From Streptomyces qaidamensis (GTDB taxonomy: Bacteria > Actinomycetota > Actinomycetes > Streptomycetales > Streptomycetaceae): a DNA stretch of 64,000 nt. The position numbers and the translations under genes were made by a program. Positions 43,709 through 52,525 of the stretch are shown one piece after another. Below the pieces are notes generated by a model. It saw only the letters and a program-made list of their open reading frames with translations, did not search any database and was not told where the DNA came from. The first letter of the stretch is position 1. Each line of letters starts with the position of its first letter. The DNA lies in contig NZ_CP015098.1 in NCBI RefSeq assembly GCF_001611795.1, positions 558,001 through 622,000 on the forward strand, given 5' to 3'.

Positions 43709-44215
43709 TCAGCCCTGCTGGAAGAGTTCCGCGGGCAGCGGCTTGAGGAGCGCGTAGAGGTCGTCCGTGATGGGACGGTCCCAGGCGGCGATGGTCACGA
43801 GGACGTTGTCGCTGCGGTCGAACTGCACGCAGGAGATCCGGCTCTCGGAGAGCTTGACGCGCCGCACGATCAGGAGGTTGTCGCCCTGCATCACCGGTAC
43901 GTCCTCGGTGCTGACGACGGTGACCTCCTCGTCGTTCTCCAGGGCGAGCAGCAGCTGGGCGACCTCGAAGGGGACCTCTCCCTCGGGGACCTCGCGGGCC
44001 GGGGAGCCCTCCGGCAGATTGCCGATGATCATCGCGGGGCCGCGACCGCCGAACAGGTCGTAGCGCAGGAAGACGCCCTGGCAGGTGCCGTCGGGCGCGG
44101 GCAGCAGTCCCGCACCGAGGTTGCCGGGCCAGTCGCCCGGGTCCATGGCCAGTACGTCGAAGTCGGGCCCGGCGGGAGTGGCGCTGCGGCGGCGGAGGAA
44201 CGACATGTCGCCCAT
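43709..44215 (-). CDS. Conserved hypothetical protein
   Basis: A 168-aa protein (MGDMSFLRRRSATPAGPDFDVLAMDPGDWPGNLGAGLLPAPDGTCQGVFLRYDLFGGRGPAMIIGNLPEG...). Mixed alpha/beta, no signal peptide, membrane span or recognised motif. MSFLRRR (three codons in) is an equally possible start. I do not recognise the family; its codon usage is that of a normal Streptomyces gene. Function unknown. Confidence 0.75.
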   Translation of the reverse strand: MGDMSFLRRRSATPAGPDFDVLAMDPGDWPGNLGAGLLPAPDGTCQGVFLRYDLFGGRGPAMIIGNLPEGSPAREVPEGEVPFEVAQLLLALENDEEVTVVSTEDVPVMQGDNLLIVRRVKLSESRISCVQFDRSDNVLVTIAAWDRPITDDLYALLKPLPAELFQQG

Positions 44216-44323
44216 GGTACGTGCCCCGGCCTGCGAAGTGCGGGGCGGGCGGCGGTCCGGACGGCCCGGGTCGCCGCCTGGTGCCGTGCGCGGTTCGAGG
44301 CCGCTGGGCCGGTGGCGGGCGGC

Positions 44324-45122
44324 TCAGGCCGGCGCCTTGTGCCGCTGGTGGTGGCGGGCCACTCGGGCGCGGTGGCCGCAGCGGCGTGTGCACCCCTCCG
44401 GACGTGGGTGCTTCTTGAGGAAGTACCGCACGCAGCGCGGCGCGTGGCAGGCCAGCAGCCGGTCGCGGTCGGGCTCGCGGGGAAGGTGATCATGGCGTTG
44501 CGCGAGGGCCGTGATGAGGTCGTCGTCGGCGCGTACGGGCGTCTGCCGGACGGCCGGGGGGCTTCGGGCCGGTCCAGGACCGGCTCGGCGGGGGTGCGGG
44601 CGTGTCTTCGGGCCAGTCCAGGACCAGCACGGCCGGGGTGCGGGCGGCGGCCTCGTCGAGAAGCCGCACCGTTTCCCGCCACCGCATGAGGCGGCCCGCG
44701 TCCGCGGAGCTGGGCTCGCCGGGTCGGACGGCCCGGGCGAAGAGCGCCCGCACGGGCGGCCCGCAGCTCGCGCCCGGCGGCGAGCCGCGCGGCGTCGGCG
44801 GTGCACCCGGCAGTGCCGCCATCACCGGCCGCCGGCCGCGGTGCCGTGCCGTGCCGGTGGCGGTGTCCTCGCGATCACCTCGGCGGGCGGAGTCGGCGGT
44901 GACGGCCGGGGTGTCCGTATGGCCGGACCGGTTGCGGGCGGTGCGCGGCAGGACCTCGGGGTGGGCCCGGGCCCAGGCGGTCAGGTTCACCCGGGCGGTC
45001 ACGTGGTCGGTGACGCCGCCGTTGCCGTCGTGGCGGATGGTGAGGGCCAGGTCGAGGGCGAGCCGGGCGTCCGCGCCGATCGGATCCCGCATGCGGCTGA
45101 TGACCGGCACGGCTGTGTCCAT
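44324..45122 (-). pseudogene. CGNR zinc-finger (ABATE/DUF1470) regulator, frameshifted by a 44-bp duplication
   Basis: The N-terminal frame (MRDPIGADARLALDLALTIRHDG... LFARAVRPGEPSSADAGRLMRWRETVRLLDEAAARTPAVLVLDWPED) is a typical start. The C-terminal zinc finger, in a different frame, reads LLACHAPRCVRYFLKKHPRPEGCTRRCGHRARVARHH, with all four Cys present (CGNR itself is CGHR). Between them lies a diverged tandem duplication at 44562-44649, of a length not divisible by three, which breaks the reading frame. CGNR proteins are DNA-binding or stress-related. The gene follows the universal stress protein by 10 bases. Confidence 0.72.
44562..44649. repeat. 44-bp tandem duplication inside the CGNR gene
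   Basis: Units 44562-44605 and 44606-44649 match at roughly 37 of 44 bases; both begin CTTCGGGCC. The length (44) is 2 modulo 3, so it shifts the CGNR reading frame. The mismatches suggest an old event or partial conversion. Confidence 0.75.
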
Positions 45123-45132
45123 GAGGGCGAGA

Positions 45133-46035
45133 TCAGTCCACGGAGGACGCCGGCGGCACCACGGCGACGGGGCTCGCGGCGTGCAGCAGGACGGCGTGGG
45201 TGACCGAGCCCATCATGCGCACGGGTGAGAGCAGACGCCGCCGGTGGCGGCCCACGACGACGAGGCCGGCGTCCCGGGAGGCCGCGACGAGGTGGCCTGC
45301 CGCGTCGCCCGCCGCCGGGATCAGCTGGATCGGGACGTCGGGATGCCGCTCGCGGTACGGGGCGAGGAAGCCGTCGGCGAGGACCCGGGTCTCGTCCTCG
45401 ATGACGTCCTGGTCGACGATCGGCGGGGGCATCTCCCCGGGCATCATCCAGGGCTGCGCGGGCCAGGGGTAGGCGGCGACCGCCTGGAGCCGGGCACCGC
45501 GCCGGGCGGCCTCGGCGAAGGCGAACTCGAGTGTGGCCTCGTCGGGGCCGTCCACTTTCAGTCCGACGACCACGCGCGGGCCGGGACCGCCCGATGACTC
45601 GCCGTGGACCTCTCGTCCCGGCCGGGGCACCACGACGACGGGGCATTCGGCGTCGCGGGCGGCGGCCATGCTGTTGGAGCCGAGCAGCAGACTGGCGAAG
45701 CCGCCGCGGCCCCGGGAGCCGAGCACCAGCAGCTGGGCGGTGGCCCCCAGTTCGGGCAGGACCGCACCGGCCGCGCCCTCCAGGCCGACGTACTCCGTGT
45801 CCGGCCGGTCGGCGCGGCCCTCCAGGTGGGTGCGGACCCGGGTGAGAACGGGGTCGTCCTGCGGGTCCACGGGCCCGGCGGCCAGGACTTCGGGCTGTGC
45901 CCAGTGGGCGTACTGGCGGACGTGCGCCACGCGCAGGGGTGCCGCGCGCCGGCGAGCGGCGTCGACAGCCCACTCCAGGGCGCGCAGGCTGTCGTCCGAA
46001 CCGTCGACCGCCGCGACGACGGGCAGGGTGCTCAT
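45133..46035 (-). CDS. Universal stress protein, two UspA domains
   Basis: A 300-aa cytosolic protein with tandem Usp domains: residues about 1-145 (VVAAVDGSDDSLRALEWAVDAARRRAAPLRV, nucleotide motif GSRGRGGFASLLLGSNS) and about 155-300 (VVVGLKVDGPDEATLEFAFAEAARRGA, GRHRRRLLSPVRMMGSVTH). The first domain has a complete ATP-binding G-2X-G-9X-GS motif; the second is less canonical. GGAGGTGAGGACCC precedes the ATG. It heads an operon with the broken CGNR gene. Confidence 0.93.
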   Translation of the reverse strand: MSTLPVVAAVDGSDDSLRALEWAVDAARRRAAPLRVAHVRQYAHWAQPEVLAAGPVDPQDDPVLTRVRTHLEGRADRPDTEYVGLEGAAGAVLPELGATAQLLVLGSRGRGGFASLLLGSNSMAAARDAECPVVVVPRPGREVHGESSGGPGPRVVVGLKVDGPDEATLEFAFAEAARRGARLQAVAAYPWPAQPWMMPGEMPPPIVDQDVIEDETRVLADGFLAPYRERHPDVPIQLIPAAGDAAGHLVAASRDAGLVVVGRHRRRLLSPVRMMGSVTHAVLLHAASPVAVVPPASSVD

Positions 46036-46221
46036 GGGTCCTCACCTCCGGGATCCGGCCGTCCCCTCCTGGGGGTCAGCCTGACTCAGGCGGTGGCTCC
46101 GGGAAGTCGCCTCCGGTCGCGTGTCCGGAAATGGGGGCGGAACGCCCCCGGATCGGCCGTCGGCTCCCGGCCGTCCGGAAGGGTTCGGCCCGTCCTCAGG
46201 GGAGAGGAGTCCGGCCCGTCC

Positions 46222-46464
46222 TCAGGTGAGGTCGAACTCTCCCTCCCGCGCTCCCGACACGAACGCGCCCCACTCGGCGGGTGTGAAGATCAGCGAAGGG
46301 CTCTCCGGGCGGGCACTGTTCCGCATGGCGATGAAGCCCTCGACGAAGGCGATCTGGACATCCCCCCGCCCTCGGCTGCTGGACTGCCACTGTGCGTTGG
46401 TGAGGTCCAGCTCCGGCTTGTCCCAGCCCGTGAGTGGGCGTTGCTGGGTGGTGGTCTCGGCCAC
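46222..46464 (-). CDS. Orphan DUF397 protein
   Basis: An 80-aa protein with the DUF397 signature: WQSSSRGRGDVQIAFVEGFIAMRNSARPESPSLIFTPAEWGAFVSGAREGEFDL. DUF397 proteins usually follow an XRE/Scr1-type helix-turn-helix gene with which they act as a pair, often affecting antibiotic production. No such regulator lies on either side here (thiolase gene upstream, stress protein downstream). A CGGCCCGTCCTCAGG direct repeat (46186 and 46212) overlaps its 3' end. Confidence 0.92.
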   Translation of the reverse strand: MAETTTQQRPLTGWDKPELDLTNAQWQSSSRGRGDVQIAFVEGFIAMRNSARPESPSLIFTPAEWGAFVSGAREGEFDLT

Positions 46465-46546
46465 GTCCGTGCTCCTCCCGGTTCGTCGTCCGCGGCCAGC
46501 CTAGCGATCGTGTCCCACGGCCAACAGGGCACGTGAGGGGGACCTT

Positions 46547-47709
<1,163 letters not shown>

Positions 47710-47713
<4 letters not shown>

Positions 47714-48774
47714 CGGGGTTCCCCTTCGAGTACGGCGACCAGGTTCTGCTGGAGGCAGGGGCCGGACGTGGCGTGGGCGAGGGCGCGGTCGGACTCGCCG
47801 CGGTGGATGCGGGCGGCGGCTTCTCCGATGCGGATGAGACCGGCGGCCATGATCGGGTTGGCGGCGAGGGCGCCGCCGGAGGGGTTCACGTCCACGTCCT
47901 CGCCCAGCCGGAGGGCCTTGCGCAGGACGATCTCCTGTGCGGAGAAGGGCGCGTGCAGTTCGGCGGTGTCGACGGGCGGCTCGAAGGCTCCGGCGCGCTC
48001 GGCGGCCAGGCGGGTGGACGGCGAGTCCGTCAGGTCGCGTACGCCGAGGCCGTGGGCCTCGATGCGGTGGTCGATGCCGCGGATCCAGGCGGGGCGTGCG
48101 CACAGGTCACGGGCCCGGTCCCCCGCTGCGAGGATCACGGCGGCGGCGCCGTCGCCGATGGGCGGGCAGTCGCCGGTGCGCAGGGGCCGGACGAGGTGGT
48201 CGCCCTGCGGCACGGCGCCGCGCAGCTGTGCGTGCGGGTTGGCAGCGGCGGCCTCACGGTTGCGGGCCGCGACGGCGGCGAGGGCGGGCTCGTCGGTGTC
48301 GCCGGCGTCGATGAGGGCCTGCGCCTGGAGCGCGGCGAGGGCCACGGCGTCGGGCCACAGGGGTGCCACGTAGTAGGGGTCGAGCTGCCGGGTCAGGACG
48401 TCGCGGACCGAGCCGGGCGAGGACTTGCCGTAGGAGTAGACCAGGGCGGTGTCGGCGTCGCCGGTGAGGAGTTTCGTCCAGGCCTCGTACAGGGCCCAGG
48501 CGCCGTCCATCTCGACGTGCGACTCGGAGATCGGGGGCCAGGCGCCGACGCCGTCGAGGGCGAGGGTGAAGGAGAAGGCGCGGCCGGCGAGGTAGTCGCT
48601 GGAACCGGAGCAGGTGAAGCCGATGTCGGCGGTCTTCAGGCCGGTCCGGTCGAGGACCTCGTGCAGCACCGGCATCAGCATCTCCACCTCGGAGAGCTCC
48701 TCGCTGGTGCGCCGGTGGCCGGTCTGGGCGAAGGCGACGACGGCGATCTCGCGGTCCCGCGGTGCGCTCGTCAC
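47710..48774 (-). CDS. Thiolase-fold protein (lipid-transfer/Ltp2-like), copy B
   Basis: A 354-aa second thiolase-fold protein: IAVVAFAQTGHRRTSEELSEVEMLMPVLHEVLDRTGL. The nucleophile region reads ISESHVEMDGAWALYEA with no Cys, and the later His motif is AANPIMAAGLIRIGEA; the C-terminal stretch ATSGPCLQQN has a Cys in another position. GTG at 48774 overlaps the stop of the DUF35 gene (GTGA), and its stop overlaps copy A. Together A, B and DUF35 probably form a hetero-oligomeric CoA-lyase. The substrate is not known. Confidence 0.85.
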
Positions 48775-49712
48775 AGCAGCTCCTTGTAGGTGTCGTAGTC
48801 CGCGTCGGGTTCGCCCGTGGGCCGGTAGTGGTCGGGGTAGCGGGCGCCCTCGGTCCAGACGGGTTCGACGCGCAGGCCCATGCGGACCTCGTCGTAGGGG
48901 ATGCCGCCGATCCGTCCGTGCAGCGCGAGGTCGGCGCCGTCGAGGGCGATGTGGGCGTAGACGTACGGCACCTCGATGTCGAGGTTCTTCGCCTTGATGT
49001 TGACGATGCAGAACGTGGTCACGGTGCCGCGCGGCCCCACCTCGACCTGTTCGGAGGTGGCGACCCCACAGGTGGGGCACGCGCCCCGCGGGGGGACGTA
49101 CACCTTGCGGCAGGACGGGCAGCGTTCGCCGACGGTGCGCCGGCCGGAGAGGGATGTGATGTAGGCGGTCTGGGCGCGCCCCGGCGAGTAGGTGTAGTCG
49201 AGGCGGGCGGCGGCGACGATGCCGGTGACGGGGTCCTCGAACTCGCCGGTGTGTCCCGTCGGTTCGGCCCGGTGGCCGTCGTAGGGCTCGAAGCAGGCGA
49301 TGTCGGTGATGGCGCCGGTGCGCTCGCCCGCCCAGCGGATGCGGACCGGCATGCCGGTGTGCACGGCGGCGGGGCCGGGGGCGTCGAGGGCGTGCAGGAG
49401 GGCGGTGTCGGCGCCGTCGAGGCGGACCAGGACCCAGGCGAAGGGGGTGGTGAGGGGCTGGCCGCGGCGGGGAGCGGGGTTCCAGGCCCAGGTGGTGACC
49501 GTGCCGGTGGGGGCGACCTCGACCAGGTCGCCGAGTTCCTCGGCGGTGACGGGGTCGTACTCGACGGGCGGGACGAGGACGCGGCCGTCGACGGTGCGGA
49601 CGCCGAGGACGACGCGTTCGCGCAGGCCGGTCAGGAACGCGCTCTGGACGGGGCCGAGGGAGCGGGTGAAGGGGAACTCGACGACGAGGGGGGCTTTGAG
49701 GACTTCGGGCAT
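48771..49712 (-). CDS. DUF35 OB-fold / zinc-ribbon acyl-CoA-binding protein
   Basis: A 313-aa protein with two OB-fold regions around a rubredoxin-like zinc ribbon: ERCPSCRKVYVPPRGACPTCG (four Cys). DUF35 partners bind thiolase-like enzymes (for example ChsH2-DUF35 with Ltp2 in steroid degradation) and help position CoA esters. It starts at ATG 49712 behind GAAGGAG and ends in a GTGA overlap with thiolase copy B. The gap upstream holds tandem copies of the crotonase 3' end. Confidence 0.88.
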   Translation of the reverse strand: MPEVLKAPLVVEFPFTRSLGPVQSAFLTGLRERVVLGVRTVDGRVLVPPVEYDPVTAEELGDLVEVAPTGTVTTWAWNPAPRRGQPLTTPFAWVLVRLDGADTALLHALDAPGPAAVHTGMPVRIRWAGERTGAITDIACFEPYDGHRAEPTGHTGEFEDPVTGIVAAARLDYTYSPGRAQTAYITSLSGRRTVGERCPSCRKVYVPPRGACPTCGVATSEQVEVGPRGTVTTFCIVNIKAKNLDIEVPYVYAHIALDGADLALHGRIGGIPYDEVRMGLRVEPVWTEGARYPDHYRPTGEPDADYDTYKELL

Positions 49713-49734
49713 GCCGGAGGGCTCCTTCGGTCGG

Positions 49735-49830
49735 GCGCGCATGGTCAGGCTCTTTGAACGCGCACGGTCGGGGCTCGCTTGAACCCGCACGGCCGGGCTC
49801 GCTTGAACCCGCACGGTCAGGCTCGCTTGA
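49735..49830 (-). repeat. 24-bp tandem repeats spreading from the crotonase stop codon
   Basis: Four head-to-tail copies of a TTCAAGCGAGCC unit, about 23-25 bp each, starting at 49830, 49806, 49782 and 49757 on the minus strand. The first contains the last Phe-Lys-Arg-Ala codons and TGA of the crotonase; the others extend into the gap before the DUF35 gene. Confidence 0.85.
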
Positions 49831-50617
49831 AGACGGGCGGTCGCTTCTCCGCGAAGGCGCGGGCGCCCTCCTTGGCGTCGGCGGTGTCGAAGATCGGCCA
49901 GCCGCGGGCGAGTTCGGCGGCGAGGCCGTCGGGCTCGGTCATCCCGGCGGTCTCGTAGACGGAGGCCTTGACGGCTTCGACGGCCAGCGGGCCGCAGGAG
50001 TTGATCCGCTCGGCGATCTCCAGCGCGGTGTCGAGTGCCGTGCCGTCGGGGACGACGCGGCCGACCAGGCCGATGGCGGCGGCCTCGCGGGCGGTGTAGG
50101 GGCGGCCGGTGAGGAGCATCTCCAGGGCGTGGGTGCGCGGGATCTGGCGTTGCAGGCGGACCGTGGAGCCGCCGATCGGGAACAGGCCTCGTCTCACTTC
50201 GAACAGGCCGAAGGTGGCGGACTCGGCGGCGACCCGGATGTCGGTGCCCTGGAGCATCTCGGTGCCGCCCGCGACGCACGCCCCCTCCACGGCGGCGATC
50301 ACCGGTTTGCGCGGGCGGTGATGGCGCAGCATCGCCTTCCAGTGCAGGTCGGGGTCGGCCTTGAGCCGGTCGCGGTACTCCTGACCGGCCATGCCGTTCC
50401 CGGCGAGGGCCTTGAGATCCATGCCGGAGCAGAACGAGCCGCCCGCGCCGGTGAAGACGATCGAGCGGACCGAGTCGTCCGCATCGGCCTCCAGCCACCC
50501 GTCGTGGAGGCCGACGAGCATCGGCAGCGAGAGCGCGTTCCTGGCTTCCGGCCTGTTGAGCGTGAGCACCAGTGTGGCGCCTTCGCGCTGCACGGTGAGG
50601 TGTTCCGTCCCGCCCAT
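49817..50617 (-). CDS. Enoyl-CoA hydratase/isomerase (crotonase) family
   Basis: A 266-aa crotonase-fold enzyme that acts on acyl-CoA thioesters. Residues NRPEARNALSLPML (about 21-34), FTGAGGSFCSGMDLKALAG (oxyanion hole), VIAAVEGACVAGGTEMLQGTDIRVAAESATFGLFEVRRGLFPIGGS. Glu at the usual hydratase positions is partly retained. Starts at ATG 50617; a TCTGA-N7-TCAGA palindrome lies 65 bases upstream between it and the divergent ligase. Its 3' end seeds a tandem repeat. Confidence 0.91.
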   Translation of the reverse strand: MGGTEHLTVQREGATLVLTLNRPEARNALSLPMLVGLHDGWLEADADDSVRSIVFTGAGGSFCSGMDLKALAGNGMAGQEYRDRLKADPDLHWKAMLRHHRPRKPVIAAVEGACVAGGTEMLQGTDIRVAAESATFGLFEVRRGLFPIGGSTVRLQRQIPRTHALEMLLTGRPYTAREAAAIGLVGRVVPDGTALDTALEIAERINSCGPLAVEAVKASVYETAGMTEPDGLAAELARGWPIFDTADAKEGARAFAEKRPPVFKRA

Positions 50618-50681
50618 GGCGAACTCCCGTCTCCTGGAACGAGAACAGGTTGCAGTAGGGCGGGAAGCACTTCAAGGGTTT

Positions 50682-50698
50682 TCTGACAGTCAGTCAGA
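50682..50698. promoter_or_regulatory. TCTGA-N7-TCAGA palindrome (candidate TetR-type operator), site 1
   Basis: TCTGACAGTCAGTCAGA, a 17-bp palindromic site in the crotonase / acyl-CoA synthetase divergent promoter, flanked by TTTT...TTC. The same core and flanks occur at 60357-60373. Confidence 0.75.
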
Positions 50699-50792
50699 TT
50701 CTTTCGCGGAGACCCTTCACAGTTGGACCGCCCTTTGCTCTGATGACCGGCGAACCGTCCGATGCCAGGCACGCCCGGGGTCAGGAGGAGCG

Positions 50793-52412
50793 GTGGAGTA
50801 CAACCTTGCCGACCTGTTCGAGTCGGTCGTCGACGTCGTCCCCGGCCGTGAGGCGCTGGTGTACGCCGACCACCCCGGCACGGGCGCGGAGCGACGTCTG
50901 ACGTACGCGGAACTGGACGCGGCGGCCGACCGCGTCGGCCACCACCTGCTCGACAGCGGGATACGCCCCGGCGAGCACCTCGGGCTCCACCTCTACAACG
51001 GTGTGGAGTACCTGCAGACGGTGCTGGGCTGCCTGAAGGCGCGGATCGTGCCGGTCAACGTCAACTACCGCTATGTGGAAGAAGAGTTGGTGTACCTCTA
51101 CCGGGACGCGGATCTGGCGGCGCTGGTCTTCGACGCCGAGTTCACGGCCCGGGTGGCGGCGGCGCGCCCCCGGGCGGAGAAGCTGCGGCATCTGATCCGG
51201 GTGGGGGCCGCGGCGCCGGAAGCCGCAGAGGTGCCCTGTGTGGAGTTCGCAGAGGTGGAGGCCGCCGGATCGCCCGAGCGCGGTTTCCCGGCCCGCTCGG
51301 CCGACGACCAGTTCATCATCTACACCGGCGGGACGACCGGCATGCCCAAGGGCGTGATGTGGCGGCAGGAGGATCTGTTCTTCGCGGGCCTCGGTGGCGG
51401 CGCCCCGACCGGGGAGCCGGTGAAGAAGCCGGAGGAGCTCGCCGAGCGGGTCGCGGCGGGCGGCGCGGGGATCACGTTCTTCCCGACGGCCCCGCTGATG
51501 CACGGCACCTCCACCCTCACCGCGTTCATCGGCTTCAACTTCGGGCAGCGGGTCGTCATCCACCGCAAGTTCGTGCCCGAGGAGGTGCTGCGGACCGTGG
51601 AGAAGGAGAGGGTCAGCAGCATCTCGCTGGTGGGCGACGCCATGCTGCGGCCGCTGATCGACGCGCTGAGCGGACCGCTGCGGCACATCGACCGCTCCTC
51701 GCTGTTCAGCGTGTCGTCGTCCGGCGCGATCATGTCGGACACCGTGCGCCGGCAGTTCCAGGCGCTGGTGCCGAACGCCATGCTGCTGAACAACTTCGGC
51801 TCCTCGGAGTCCGGCTTCAACGGGACGGCGACCGAGGACTCCGGCCCGGAGCGGGGTTTCCGGGTGCGGGTCAACGCGCGCACCCAGGTGGTCGACCCGG
51901 CCACGTACGCGCCGGTGCCGGCCGGTGAGGTGGGCCGGATCGCCCAGTGCGGACATGTGCCGCTCGGCTACTACAACGACCCGGTCAAGACCGCCGCGAC
52001 CTTCTTCGTCAGGGGCGGCGAGCGGTGGGTGCTGCTCGGCGACATGGCCACCGTCGACGAGGAGGGCGTTGTCACCGTCCTGGGCCGGGGCTCGCAGTGC
52101 ATCAACACCGGCGGCGAGAAGGTGTACCCGGAGGAGGTCGAGCAGGCCCTCAAGTCCCACCCGGACGTCTACGACGCGCTGGTGGCCGGGGTGCCGGACC
52201 CTCGGTGGGGCCACCATGTGGCGGCGGTGGTGCAGCTGCGCGAGGGCGCGGCGCGGCTGTCGCTGGAGGACATCCGGACGCACTGCCGTGACCGGCTCGC
52301 CGGCTACAAGATCCCGCGCCGCCTGGTGATCACCGAGTCGATCCGGCGGTCGCCGAGCGGCAAGGCGGACTACCGGTGGGCTCGGCAGGTGGCGGTGGCT
52401 GCGGACGGGTGA
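50793..52412 (+). CDS. Acyl-CoA synthetase (AMP-forming), copy 1
   Basis: A 539-aa ligase that activates a carboxylic acid as acyl-AMP and then acyl-CoA. Motifs: P-loop YTGGTTGMPKGVMWRQED; acyl pocket helix ALVPNAMLLNNFGSSESGFN; A8 hinge GRGSQCINTGGEKVYPEEVE; C-terminal Lys in SPSGKADYRW. The N-terminus reads VEYNLADLFESVVDVVPGREAL, starting at GTG 50793 behind TCAGGAGGAGCG. It is divergent from the crotonase unit with a shared palindrome in the promoter. Likely first step of the pathway. Confidence 0.93.
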   Translation: MEYNLADLFESVVDVVPGREALVYADHPGTGAERRLTYAELDAAADRVGHHLLDSGIRPGEHLGLHLYNGVEYLQTVLGCLKARIVPVNVNYRYVEEELVYLYRDADLAALVFDAEFTARVAAARPRAEKLRHLIRVGAAAPEAAEVPCVEFAEVEAAGSPERGFPARSADDQFIIYTGGTTGMPKGVMWRQEDLFFAGLGGGAPTGEPVKKPEELAERVAAGGAGITFFPTAPLMHGTSTLTAFIGFNFGQRVVIHRKFVPEEVLRTVEKERVSSISLVGDAMLRPLIDALSGPLRHIDRSSLFSVSSSGAIMSDTVRRQFQALVPNAMLLNNFGSSESGFNGTATEDSGPERGFRVRVNARTQVVDPATYAPVPAGEVGRIAQCGHVPLGYYNDPVKTAATFFVRGGERWVLLGDMATVDEEGVVTVLGRGSQCINTGGEKVYPEEVEQALKSHPDVYDALVAGVPDPRWGHHVAAVVQLREGAARLSLEDIRTHCRDRLAGYKIPRRLVITESIRRSPSGKADYRWARQVAVAADG

Positions 52413-52525
52413 TTCTCCGGCCGGAACATTGAACCGGGGATGACGTGCGGACGTACTGGTGGTGGCAGGCTCGGTCTCCGGGCTCTGTCAGCCATGCCAG
52501 CAGGACCGCACGGAAGGACCACCGG

